Shown here: positions 29,471 through 39,740 of the stretch, one piece after another
Numbering within the stretch: position 1 is the stretch's first letter
Layout: every line of letters begins with the position of its first letter
Assembly: GCA_019448385.1 (NCBI GenBank)
Contig: JAGTXO010000027.1
Coordinates: 372,001-436,000 of the forward strand
Length of the DNA stretch: 64,000 nt
Reading direction: 5' to 3'
Origin: Diacronema lutheri
Lineage: Eukaryota; Haptophyta; Pavlovophyceae; Pavlovales; Pavlovaceae
Translations under genes and position numbers: made by a program
Notes under the pieces: generated by a model
The model's input: only the letters and a program-made list of their open reading frames with translations
Told to the model about the DNA's origin: nothing
Database searches by the model: none

Positions 29471-30460
29471 CCAGACGACATCTTTACTAAAATCTAGGCA
29501 AACCTAGATTCAACGCTAAGCCGTGCTGTCGCGTTGATCAAACACACAAAGTTGGACCCTTAGGCGAAAGGCGTGGAGCATGCGCAGTCGCGCCATCTTA
29601 CGTTTGTGCAATCTGCATGTTGTTCGCATGTTGTCACGCTGACGTCCCATGCATCTCACGTGTGCGGTTCCGGTTTACGTCGGCAGTAGCATTGGTCTGC
29701 AGTAATTTCTAGTTTGTCTGATACCGTTCGCCGCCCAAATACGCAGCAGACAGCTTCAAGCTGTGCGTGAATGTTGACGTGTGCACCACAGAGGTGCATA
29801 GGAATACACGATGCATGAGCTCGTAAACATTCTTCGCATCACGCCATGAGCTGCGCGCTCAGCTCCCCCGCCGCTGCGCAGCAAGACTACCTTGATTTGG
29901 ATGACCTGGCCAGCGATGAGGACAACGACGCGCCGCAGGTCGCCGAGCCGATCGCCAACACCAAGTCTGCCGCTGCGCGTTGCGAGCTCGAAGATTTTCT
30001 TAATACGTCGCACATGAAGGTGTCCCTTGACGAGTTCTTTAAGGACGCCGTCAAGGCCAAGTACCCACACCTGCGGCTTGTCGTTCTCGCCGTGTTGGGC
30101 GCCTTCCTAACCTCTGTCGAGTCCAAGCGCGAGTTCTCGACGGCAGGAAAAGATGCGACGGCTGCACGCTCCGCACTGCGCCCGGAGATCATGCGCAACC
30201 TAACCTACCTTGCTCTCAATGCGGAGCGCCTGCGCGATTTCACCGAGGACGACGAGCGGTGCAAGAAGATCACCGCGCCAGAAGGAGCGTCGTCAGGTGC
30301 TCCTTGAGATCGAGAACTTCTAAGCCGAAGACGACGATGACGAGGCCGCAGCTAAGGCCCCGCGCGACGAGAGCCAGGAGCCAGGGGGCTCGTGCTCGGC
30401 GACTGCTTCTGCTGGTGTCGAGCTGGATTAAGATTGCCAGATTGTGTTGATACAACACGC
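29471..30460 (+). mobile_element. hAT-type DNA transposon remnant
   Basis: The only coding part is the transposase end at 29846-30307. The 5' side (29540-29790) has a diverged second copy at 32700-33020 in the same direction, sharing GGAGCATGCGCAGTC, CTGCATGTTGT and TGACGTGTG. AATCTAGG/CCTAGATT near 29490-29510 forms a small hairpin. True terminal inverted repeats and an 8-bp target duplication were not identified. Confidence 0.55.
29846..30307 (+). pseudogene. hAT transposase C-terminal dimerisation domain
   Basis: 153 residues from an in-frame ATG. DEFFKDAVKAKYPHLRLVVL, LGAFLTSVESKREFSTAGKD then RSALRPEIMRNLTYLALN match the hAT dimerisation domain, whose signature is PxxSVxSERxFSxAGxxxxxxRxxLxPExxxxLxxLxxN. 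The acidic N-terminal 50 residues look like the interdomain linker. The zinc-finger BED and DDE catalytic parts are absent, so this is a fragment. No intron seen. Codon use has a slightly lower GC than the host genes around it. Confidence 0.75.
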
Positions 30461-30834
30461 CGTATTGGAGCGCTGAAAGAGCACAAAGCCGGACGCCGTA
30501 GGCGCCCGGAGCTCTGCGACAGTGGCCAGCTGCAAGGCGCGCTTGACAGGTGGCTTGACTGACTTGAGTCAGTAGTCAAGTCCGTTGTCGATGGCGAGTA
30601 AGTTCCGTACAGGCGCCGCTGCGCGGCTCGGCGGGCGAGTCCGTACCGTGCACCAAATCGCTTCGCGAGTCGGTTGACGGACTCGCGTCTACGGACTCGT
30701 TTTAGTGACATCGAGAGCTCACATAAAAAGCCATTGGCAGTGTGAATTGCGAATTTGCAAATGGACAACGTCACTCGGGGCAGCGCGCTCCAAATCATCT
30801 CGAGCAGCATGCGTACCCAGACGAAACCATGCTT

Positions 30835-30891
30835 CCCCCCAGCCCCCCCCCCCCCCCCCCCCCCCCCTCCCCCCCCCCACAACCCCCCCTA

Positions 30892-30923
<32 letters not shown>
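30835..30923. repeat. Broken poly-C tract
   Basis: Mostly C, interrupted by short ACAA, CTAT and T changes. It separates the hAT remnant from the next AT-richer stretch. Confidence 0.9.
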
Positions 30924-31381
30924 ACTCCCTCCCCCGCCCTCCTTGCGTCTACCTTTTCCATACGACGACAAGCCCAATGCCGAGCCCCAACGCGACGGCG
31001 AGGGCCCACTGGCACACCAAGACGCCACAACTCGCACACGCGATAACCGCGGATCTTCTCAAAGTCAGCATGCCCCCCGATGAGTGCACTTGCGGCAACA
31101 CACGCGCGTCGCTCGGTGCCGCGCTGGCGTTCGCGGCGGCATTAACGGGCCGGCACGCGACGATGGTCCCGCGCCGCCTAACGCGGCCGCGTCAGCTGGC
31201 ACGTAGCTAAAAGGAACGCGTACCTGGCATGGCCGCAGCTACCTTGACCCCAAAAGCGCACGCAGCAGTTCACGCAAATTGCCCGGCGGAATCACATGCT
31301 CGACCGCAAACTGCCCGCCGTCGGCGCCGATCAAAGACTAAAAGTTGCGCAAGTGAGCGCTCGCTCGCGTGGCGACCGCCC

Positions 31382-31479
31382 GCCCCTGTTGGTGCCGTCA
31401 ACGCCGCCGTGCGCTGCTGGTGAAGTGCGCGCCCCTGTTGGTGCCGTCAACGCCACCATGCGCTGCTGGCGAAGTGACG
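31382..31479. repeat. 49-bp tandem duplication
   Basis: GCCCCTGTTGGTGCCGTCAA starts at 31382 and again at 31431; the two units differ at a few positions. No gene seen around it. Confidence 0.8.
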
Positions 31480-31639
31480 GGCGCGCTCGCTGCTGGAGGA
31501 GTGAAATTGCCGCTTCCTCGCCCGCGCCCGCGCGAGCGTTGCGCCCGCTATGTCGTCCGCCTCTCACGCCGCCCCGCATGCCAGCGGAAGCCGCCGCTTT
31601 TCGCTCTCGCGCCGTCCCGTTCATCGCGGCCTCGTCGTG

Positions 31640-32475
31640 CGCAACCGCAACCGTCTTCTTCACGCCGACGTTGCTCAGCAGCTCTCGCTCGGTACACGAC
31701 ATTGCGCGTGACGCCTTCCTGGCTGAGCTTGAATCGGATGCGCGAGGGATAGCCCATGCACGAGTTGGCGACGTACACCTGGCCGTGCGTGCAGCACGAA
31801 TTGATTAGCAATACGCTTGCGCACTCGAGCGTCTGCCTGTGGGCTTTGTTGAACGTCATCGCAAGAAACGCTGGCCGGACGGGGAACTAGCGGCGCATTC
31901 GGATGAAGCCGAACGTGTTGTCGTCCGGCGAGACGTTGTCTACGCGCGGGATGAGCACCGTGCAGCCCTCACTTGCGTCCGCGCCGCGCCGCACGCACTG
32001 TTGTAGCCGTCCGCCTGCGCGCACTCGCCGCACAATCAGCCGCGTTCCGTTGCACAGCCCATCGCCAGGCGCGAGATTGCGCAGCAGCATCATGATCAAT
32101 TCTGGCTGGGATTCGTGAGCGTAAGGGGGCACCATGGCGTGCTTGAGCGAGTTGGGGACTTCGACGGACGCCCCCGAGGTCTGGTCGTGCACCACCTCCT
32201 ACCGCAGGTCGTACACCGACTCGCAATGCATGACCTCGCCTGGAAAGCATAATCCGCGCCAAGTGCGTGTGCTATGCCGTCGCGATGGGGTCGCGGATAG
32301 CGGCTGACCGCTCAGCATCGTCGCGCAGCATGCCGCGGGCCGCGCAGGCCGCCTTGACCATCGGGTATCCAATGTAACTGTACGTGCGCAGAGTTGCGTT
32401 ACACGTCGCTCCGCGCGTGGTGCGGTAGCACGCGCAGAAAGAAGCGCTCACCCTTGCTCCAAAAAATTGCGCCAA
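31640..32475 (-). pseudogene. Helitron/Pif1-type helicase remnant
   Basis: On the minus strand, reading downwards, the stretch starts with a part like YPMVKAACAARGMLRDDAER (compare FxEACLALGLLEDDxEW of Helitron helicases), then ELIMMLLRNLAPGDGLCNGT and RLIVRRVRAGGRLQQC, IPRVDNVSPDD, and the last motifs MTFNKAHRQTLECA, HGQVYVA and GVTRNVVYR. In Pif1/Helitron helicases the same order is DLKxGxPVxLLRNLxPxxGLCNGTRL, MTINKxQGQ(T/S)L, HGQLYVAxSR. The Walker A half is absent. It resembles the gene at 57.9-60.3 kb over its last 250 residues at about half identity by eye. It is not intact. Confidence 0.7.
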
Positions 32476-32579
32476 TTGATATGCTGCTGCGAAAGCCCTT
32501 TTCTTGATGCGCTTGTTTTATCGAGATCGAGACTTTCTTTCTTCCTTGCCCCTTTTCCTCCTCCCCTCCTTCCACTCTG

Positions 32580-32605
32580 CCCCCCCCCCCCCCCCCCCCC
32601 CCCCC
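32580..32605. repeat. Poly-C tract
   Basis: 26 C in a row after a pyrimidine-rich stretch. Confidence 0.9.
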
Positions 32606-32699
32606 ACCCTCATCCGCCCTGAGCCCTTTCCCTTCCCAGACCGCACACACGACAATGAAACGAAAGCCGCAAAAGAAATGTTCCTGTATTGGCAAGCAT

Positions 32700-33020
32700 T
32701 GAGCAAACACACGGATTTTGGCCGTTAGACAAAAGGATGGAGCATGCGCAGTCACGCCGTATCACAATTTAAGCACTCTGCATGTTGTGCGCACGTTGTT
32801 TAGCTAATGTTCAATGCATCTTTGTTGCACGGACGCGTACGGCTTTGTTCGCGTCGACAGTAGCGTTGGCTTCTAGTATTGATGACGGATAACGTTCGCC
32901 GCAGCGCCACGATTTACCGTTTGCCGCCAGCGTTCGCAGGATCCGTGGTCGACAAGCAAAACCAACATTTTGTGCGCAAAGCACTCAGCAGAACAACCCA
33001 AGTTGTGCGCGAATGATGAC
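32700..33020. repeat. Second copy of the hAT-associated 5' region
   Basis: Diverged match to 29540-29790, same direction (GGATGGAGCATGCGCAGTCA, CTGCATGTTGTGCGC, GCGAATGATGACGTGTG). No transposase frame follows, so it may be a solo end or a nonautonomous copy. Confidence 0.6.
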
Positions 33021-33281
33021 GTGTGTAGATATATTGGAACGTGCAGTGTGTAGATATGTACACGATGGCCGCGCGCGGCCATGCGCAGCTCATTTTCACG
33101 CGCCTGCGCTTCATCGCTCCGCTCGCCGCGCAGCGCGCGTCCAGTCGCGCGCCCGCGCGCAGTGTCTTCTCCCTGCGCTCGCTTGAGGTGGCGCTCATGG
33201 CGCAGGGGGCCGGCGGGCGCTGTTTTGGTGGTGCGGTGGCGGCGTAGGGGGGTTTCGGCTCTCGTGCGGCTTTCAGGCGGT

Positions 33282-33480
33282 GGCGCGACACGTGATACCA
33301 TGCCGTCCTCACGATCTCAGACTGCACGTTCCAATATACGATCTCAGACTGCACGTTCCAATATATGCACGTTCCAATACATATTGGAACATGCAGTCTG
33401 AGACCGCATGGTATCACGTGTCGCGCCATCATCTTTTGGCACGTGCAGTCTGAGATCGTGAGGACGGCATATACATACAG
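33282..33480. repeat. Inverted-repeat cluster with TATTGGAACGTGCAG units
   Basis: A ~58-bp unit (TATTGGAACGTGCAGTCTGA, then GATCGTGAGGACGGCATG, then ATCACGTGTCGCG) occurs in minus direction at 33282-33341 and in plus direction at 33383-33430, with shorter pieces at 33342-33362 and 33440-33475. More partial copies lie at 33025-33045, 33655-33700, 34950-34989 and 51958-52005. The two main copies could fold into a long hairpin. It looks like a small nonautonomous (MITE-like) family. Confidence 0.65.
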
Positions 33481-35960
33481 CTTGTGCACATCAATTGCAT
33501 TGCGCCATATGGCTTTTGAGTTGTTCAACAACCGACCGCTGCTTGGACGGCTCATCTCCGCGATTCCAGCTTTCAACACTAAAATGTTTCAAACAGAGCT
33601 TACATTATTAAGCCATATCAAACGGCAAGAAGGGTCGAATGTAAATAGAGTGTGAGATCGTGAGGATGGCATGATATCACGTGTCGCGCCTAAAACAATC
33701 ATGCGCGACCGCAATATGCTCGAGTATCAAGCCTTGATGCACATGCTCCAGGTATTTCGTATCACGTCGTGCAAGGTTTCAACGTGAGTCAGATAAGGTG
33801 CACTGTGTTCTTCTTTCGCCCCGCGCTCTACGCTTACCGCGCAGCGCGCCTCGAGTCGCGCGCGCTCCAATATGTCTAAAAGGGCTGCGGCAAGAGGGGC
33901 CATGGCGTACGACAGGAAATAATAGCGACTTTCGATTGGTGATTATATGCAAAGGCAGCAGCGCAGGCGAGTGCGGTGAGACAGAGCGCACCCAGACATT
34001 TCTCACTTTGCTCCTTTCCGCCATTTATGGGGATATGCCTCCGCGACGCGTCTCTCTTCGCTTCGACCCCACACGCGCGCTTTAAATGCAACGCTTGATT
34101 CCGCGTTTGAAATTTTATTGCGTTTCGAGACGTCTCAACGACTCTCCGCTGGATCAGCAGATGCCGAGGCACAGATTTGAGGGTTGCTTCAAATCCGCGT
34201 ATGGTTTGCGCGCAAAATCGACCGCGAGCTGGATCGGGAGTGCCTCGCGCTTGAATTCATCTGCACACTGCCAATCGTTGGGTCCAAGATTGGCCTGGAT
34301 CTACAATTTCTGCCCGCAGATCCAAATCGCTTCGGATCTAGGACGGCTTTCGTTCATTTTTGTTGTTTTGTGTCCCTTCCTTCTCCTTAGAGAAGTTTAC
34401 GCTGCTCGGCAAAATGCGACGGAGCACTTAGTCTTCGGCTTCCATCTTACCAATATCCCCATATGCGTGCGTACATCCCCCCCTCACGTGCGCACATTAC
34501 GAGACCAGCGGTCGTTCCAGGTAATCGTTCCAAAACACAGGTGCGACTCTGGTTTGGCCTTGTGTCACACGACACAAGAATCATTGGCGAGACGCGAGCG
34601 TTTACAAGACGACGCATCTGCATTTTGCGACCTTGCGTCCTAAAGCCTACGCTTCCCTGCACGCGTTAGCATTGGCCTGCACAGTGGACGAGCTTCCTGA
34701 GGCGACGTCTGGTTCGGCGCTGCATTTTCCAACGCGCCTCTTCCGCATGCCAGCCTGTCCCCAATGAGCAAGAGGCAGGCCTGGCGCGGCAAGGCGACAA
34801 ACAGCCAGGCCGTAAATCGTTCATTCGCAATTGCGAAACGTGGTTGCTAGGCATTTCGAAGCTCATTTAATTTGTAAGCCAGGCACAAAGTTGTCGTGCT
34901 ACCGCCGAAGTGCTATGGCCGAAGAGCCATGCTACCGTCGAGGAGACAATATGCCGTCCTCACGATCTCAGACTTCACGTTCCAATATATAAGCTGCCCA
35001 CCTTGCTGCCTTACTGCGACAAAACTGCAATGTGCCAACGGCCTGTGCCGTCGGCGCAAGCCCTACGAACAGGGAAGGCTGACTTGGCTCCGCACGTGCT
35101 TGTGTGCGCACGGCGCTGCCAGGCCACCAAGGTGCCCGACTCGCCGCACGCGCCCGCGCGCGGCGAGCCGGCCGACACGAATGCAGGTTCGGCTTGCCTA
35201 CGTGCGCTTCTCGGCGCGTACGAGGGAAGCCAGCAAATTGAAGCGCGAGGGAGGAGAGCGGTCTGCGCAAGCATCTTTTTATGATCTACAAACCGCTCCT
35301 TCTTGAACCTGCGCCTAATTTCGCTACTTTCGTCACGGCTCTCGCACGCCAACCATGTGCTTGCCCCTTCTCCACGTCGAGATGCCCATTTTCCAGCTTC
35401 AGCGCAACGGCGAGGGCCCGCTGGCACACCCTGCACTCCGCAACAGGCACCGGTGTTCGTCCGGCCATCGCGCGCCGCGACGTGGTCTCCGTGGTCCTTG
35501 CCGCACGCCCCGTACCTCCACCTGGACTGGGGACCGTTGTTCAGCCACCAGCCGTCGATCTTGCCCAACGTGCGCGCAGCTCGATGATCTCATTCGAGCC
35601 CTTGGGCGTCAAGCGCTGGCCCCCATATGCCGGCGTGCACAGCGTCGTCGCCCTGACCGCTGCTGCACTCTTTCGCGGGGTGCCGGCGCGGGGTGGCTAG
35701 GCGTCTGTGGGTGTCCGCCCATCCCGCGTCCTGCCGCGCCCTTGCCGTCCCGGCCGGGGCAAAAGCCTGCCAGAGCGCAGCTAGCATTGTAGTCGATGAG
35801 CACGCTCACCTCACATGGCGCTGCCTGCGCATCGCAGCGCCGGTGCAGAAGGACGCGGCGGCGACGCGGGAGGCGACGGCGACACCGAGAGCACGGAGGT
35901 CAAGGTCGCACTACGCGGCGCCGTCGTCGGACAGGGAGACGCGGCAACCCAACGGCCCCC
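33480..35960. other. AT-richer stretch without a supported gene
   Basis: Several frames are open for up to 185 codons (e.g. 34086-34643 plus) but none shows family motifs or splice structure. A minus-strand peptide near 35470-35390 (CRVCQRALAVALKLENGHLD) resembles one near 31040-30950, so both may be scraps of one old repeat. 35690-35720 (GGGGTGGCTAGGCG) echoes 5350-5370. Confidence 0.4.
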
Positions 35961-35961
35961 T

Positions 35962-36157
35962 CGCGCCTAGCCGCCGCGCGCCGCACACGCAGAGGCCCGA
36001 AGGCGGCCGGCAACTGCCGCCGCCCCCGCACCGCCACCGGCCACGCCACTGTACCGCCCGCCGCCGCCGAAAAGCGAGCCGCCTGGCACCAGTAAGTTGC
36101 CGCCCTCCGCGCCGCCGTGCAGCCCGACGCCGCCAACGAGCGCGCCATTAGCGAGCC
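35962..36157 (-). repeat. Dispersed repeat, copy 2
   Basis: Nearly collinear with 51420-51600, same direction. On the minus strand both read GGSLFGxGGRYSGVAGGGAG then RASACAARGG, also seen in diverged form next to the 189-bp array at 5.2-5.3 kb. Confidence 0.7.
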
Positions 36158-36172
36158 GCCGCCTTGAGGAGA

Positions 36173-36224
36173 GGGGGGGGGGGGGGGGGGGAAGGGGGAG
36201 GGGGGGGGGGGGGGGCGGGGGGGG
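36173..36224. repeat. Poly-G tract with few interruptions
   Basis: Mostly G with AA, A and C breaks, 160 bp before the Rieske oxygenase start. Confidence 0.9.
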
Positions 36225-36385
36225 AGGTCGTCCGAACACTGCCCCAACATGAGCATCAGCCGCCACCCCACACCGCCATCCCGCGCGGCGACCTCCATAC
36301 TGTCGAGCTCGGTCGCTTCGCAGACGTTCCTCACGACAGCGGCTTTGGCGTGGACGTCCTCACCCCTCATCTCGGCCAAAAAAAA

Positions 36386-38131
36386 ATGGCGGCATGGGCG
36401 ATGGTCGCGCTCCTCGCAACGTCGTCACGCGTGACGGGTTTCCGCGCGCACGCGCGCCGCGCTTCGAGGCGCGCTGCCGCGGGTGCGTTGCACGCGTCGC
36501 CAACGATGCTCGCGACGGGCGCGTGGCTGCCAGTCGGGTCCGTCGACGCGCTCTCGACGCTCGGCCCGACCCGCGTCGAGATTGCCGGCCAAAAGTACGC
36601 GGTGTGGGAGCACGAGGGTGTTTGGTCTGTGCTCGCCGATGCCTGCCCTCACCGGCTCGCCCCATTGTCGCAGGGTCATGTCGACAGGAAGACGGGCTGC
36701 CTCGAGTGCCCCTACCACGGCTGGTGCGATTGTTGGCCGCGGCGCGGCGCCCATCATGCCCGTGCGCTCGCGTGTGGTCTGCTCGCGTCGTGCGGCCGAC
36801 GAGCGCCGATGGCCGATGCCGCGCGCTCGATTTGCCGCGCAGGCAATTTGACGCATCGGGCGAGTGCACAAAGGTTCCGCAGTCAGACCGCGGCGCGTCC
36901 GTCGGGACGCGTGCGGGCGGCGTGCGCACCAAAGTGCTCGGCGACATCTTGTGGGCACAGCTCGACGGCCTGGGCGACGCGCTCGCAGCGTGGGACGGCG
37001 CGGAGGGCACGTCCGCGGAGTCGCCCGAGCAGCTGTGGCCTGTCCTTGCAAACCTGAGCTCGACGACGGTGCGCGAGCTGCCCTACTCGCTCGAGTTCCT
37101 CGTCGAGAACTTCATGGACCCGGCGCACGTCCCATTTGCGCACCACGGCTTGCAGGGCGTGCGCTCGGACGGCTCGCCAGTGCCCATGGCGCTCGTTGCG
37201 TCGACGCCGTCCGTGCTTGAGGTCTCGTTTGCCGACACGATCCGCGGCAAGCGCCGCACGGGCATCGCGTCCTTCCGGCTGCCGTGCATCTACCACTTCC
37301 GAACGCAGGATGAGGGCGGCGAATTCAAAGTGCGCCTCGTCATCCTCTGCACGCCCGTCCGGGTGCGCGCGACGGCGCGCACGGTGGCACTCCGCGCCGG
37401 CGTCCATCGTGCGCTCGCACTCGCGCGCCTGACAAGGCGATCGCGCCGCGCGTGGCGACGTGCCGCCCCATGACGCGCGCGTGCCCTCGTCCCCGCGCGC
37501 GTCCTCTCGCCAGCCGGGCGTCTCGCGCGCGTTCGTGTCGGTGATGGGCCGGGCGGCGCCGGGCTGGTTCCCAAAGTGGCTCTCGCACAGCCTCTCGAAC
37601 CGCTTCCTTGACACGGACGTCTGGCTGCACGACGCCGAGCGATGGGCGCGCGGCACGGCGACGACGGCGCCGCTCTCGGGCAGCGCGGGCGGCGCCGACG
37701 CCGCCGCGCCGGGCGCCACTGGCCTTGGCGGCCTGCCGTACGCGCTGCCGACCAGCTCGGACGCGGGCACGCGCCTCTTTCGCCAGTGGTGGGCGAGGAA
37801 CGCAGTGGCCGACTGCGTCGGGTTTGGCGCCGCGCAGCCGGCGCAGCTGCAGTGGGAGTCGCGCATGGCGCAGTTCGACCGCTTCCACGCGCACACCGCC
37901 TCCTGCCAGCACTGCCAGCGCGCGCTCCGCCGATGGAAGCGCGTGCGCACGGCGGCTCCTCTCGCGGCAATCCTGCCGAGCGCCCTTGGCCTGCCCGTCG
38001 CCGTGCGGCTTGGTGGCGTGCTGCTGTGGCTTGCGCTGCACGCACTCTCGACCAAGGCGATCCCCGCGCTCGAGGGCCCGGGCACGCCTGGCGAGCTCGG
38101 CGCGAGAGTCCTCGTCGCGGACGACGAGTAG
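36386..38131 (+). CDS. Rieske non-haem oxygenase of the PAO/Tic55/CAO type
   Basis: Three exons (36386-36723, 36843-37362, 37514-38131) make 491 residues. The N-terminus MAAWAMVALLATSSRVTGFR is a signal-peptide-like leader with a GF near the cleavage site, fitting secondary-plastid import. Rieske motif: CPHRLA near residue 86 and CPYHGW near 108; the first splice completes the W and gives HGWQFDASGECTKVPQ as in pheophorbide a oxygenase. The mononuclear iron site is in NFMDPAHVPFAHHGLQG. The second splice yields CTPVRPGVSRAFVSVMG. The C-terminal part has FLDTDVWL, PTSSDAGTRLFRQWW, a CQHC motif near the end like the CxxC of PAO and Tic55, and two hydrophobic spans. PAO opens the chlorophyll ring in chlorophyll breakdown; a PTC52 or Tic55 role is the alternative. 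Confidence 0.88.
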
Positions 38132-38293
38132 ATCCACGGCCTGTCGGGGGCCTCTCGTCGGGGGGCTCTCCTTTGCCCCGTGGAGCGACTGCCACGGTTT
38201 GCGGTGCGCCTCGACACGCTTTGTCGTTTTTCACTCGAAATCGAATGCCACAGCGCGCCGCGCGACTAGGCCACACGTCCAGTTTCAATTGGC

Positions 38294-39658
38294 CTAGACC
38301 GCGCCACGATCGTCGCTCCGCTCGCCCCTCCCAGCGTCGGCGAGGAGCCGCGCGCCGCGCACTCTGGCCGCGCGCCGGCCGTCGGGCGATCGGTCGTCGG
38401 CTGGCGGCTCCCCGCTCGCGCGCGCGGCGTCGGCCTCGCGCTCGTGCTCGTCGCGCCCGGCTGCACGCCCGCCTGGTTGCCGGTCCGCGCCGTGCTCGTC
38501 GTGCGACGCGTGCGGCGAGCGCGAGAGCGGCGCGGCCATTTCGACGCTCTCGTGCGCGCCGCCCTCGTCCAGGCGGCTCGACGTCACGTGCGGCTCGGCG
38601 CCGGGGGCGCGCGGCGGGATGTGCGACCAGCGCGTGGCGATAAACGCATCAACGAAGATCTGCAGGATGTGCGAGACGATGCACGGCACGGCGATCAGAC
38701 CAGGCTCGCCAAACTCAGCGGGCATCGCCGCGAGCACGGCCATCGCCATTGGCAGTGTCTTCTGACTCGCCATGATCACGACGGCGCGCCGCTCGTCGTC
38801 GGGCAGTCGAAGGAGCGCGCAACCCAGCGCGTTGAACGCGAGGTAGAGCGCGTGGATCGCGAAGGCGAGGAGCACGACGAGGAGTAGGGAGAGGCCGCGC
38901 GCAGAGCGCAGCTCCGCTGCCGAGTCGCTCAGCTTCATCCAAGGGATCAGCACGAGCGCACCGTTGGAGCAGAGCGAGAGGAGCTGCTTGTGCGTCGCGG
39001 CAAAGGCGCGCGCGCCGCTCGAGAGCTCGCGCGTCCCCTTGCCCACCACGAGCGGCGCGAGGATGAGCACGAGCAGCTTGAGCAGCAGCCGGACCGCGTC
39101 GATCCGCACGGCCGTGAGCTGCAGCACGGCCGAGAGGAAAAAGGGGACGGTGAAGACGGCGAGCAGGTTGGTCACCACCGTGATCACGAGCGCGAGCGCG
39201 AACGAGCCCTTCGCCTGCGTCGTGAGCGCCACGCCCGTGTTGATCGTCGTCGGCATCGCGCAGAAGATCGCAAAGCCGAGCGCAAACTCGGCCGGGAATG
39301 GCGGCGGCAGCCGCGACGCGAGCGGCGCGACGAGCGGCGTGGCGCCGAGGATGGAGAAGATGGCCCACGCAAGCGCGCGCCGCGCGCCGAGCGCCTTGAT
39401 CGCGTCTTCCGTCTTGAGCGTCAGCCCCGAGACAAAGAAGATGAACCAGACACAGAGCGTGTCGACGACGCCAACCCCCGCGAGCCGCGCGGACGCGGCC
39501 GCCTGCCCGACGATCGGCGCGGTGAGGCCAAGCACGATGGCAAACGCGAGCCCGATGGGCAGGCACTGCTTCACCATCCCCGACTTCACATCGGCGACCA
39601 CATCGTGCAGGTGCTCGATGTCGGACGGCGACAGTAGGATCGTCGGCAAGGACGGCAT
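38294..39658 (-). CDS. Bile acid:sodium symporter-like transporter (SLC10A7/SBF-like)
   Basis: 454 residues from Met at 39658; an in-frame Met at 39703 would add 15. About ten spans: QCLPIGLAFAIVLGLTAPIV, VVDTLCVWFIFFVSGLTLKT (the FFxSGLxLxT pattern), FALGFAIFCAMPTTINTGVA (the CxPTTxxSGVxLT pattern), LALVITVVTNLLAVFTVPFF, LLVVLLAFAIHALYLAFNAL, ASQKTLPMAMAVLAAMP (the GSxKTLxxG motif) and GLIAVPCIVSHILQIFVDAF. These fix the SLC10A7/YfeH clade. Human SLC10A7 affects calcium and Golgi function; plant relatives are plastid pyruvate or bile-acid-like carriers. The last 110 residues are hydrophilic and His/Asp/Arg-rich. The tail faces that of the Rieske gene. Confidence 0.87.
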   Translation of the reverse strand: MPSLPTILLSPSDIEHLHDVVADVKSGMVKQCLPIGLAFAIVLGLTAPIVGQAAASARLAGVGVVDTLCVWFIFFVSGLTLKTEDAIKALGARRALAWAIFSILGATPLVAPLASRLPPPFPAEFALGFAIFCAMPTTINTGVALTTQAKGSFALALVITVVTNLLAVFTVPFFLSAVLQLTAVRIDAVRLLLKLLVLILAPLVVGKGTRELSSGARAFAATHKQLLSLCSNGALVLIPWMKLSDSAAELRSARGLSLLLVVLLAFAIHALYLAFNALGCALLRLPDDERRAVVIMASQKTLPMAMAVLAAMPAEFGEPGLIAVPCIVSHILQIFVDAFIATRWSHIPPRAPGAEPHVTSSRLDEGGAHESVEMAAPLSRSPHASHDEHGADRQPGGRAAGRDEHEREADAARASGEPPADDRSPDGRRAARVRGARLLADAGRGERSDDRGAV

Positions 39659-39740
39659 GATGCCGCGGATTCGATGAAGTCTACGGACCCCGAACTCGGA
39701 CAACTCGCGGGCTCCGAGCCTCCGACCACCGCTACGGGCG

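Noticed and set aside
34086-34643. A 185-codon frame as a gene
   Set aside because: No motif, no paralogue in the window and mixed composition; it lies in a repeat-rich AT-richer island.
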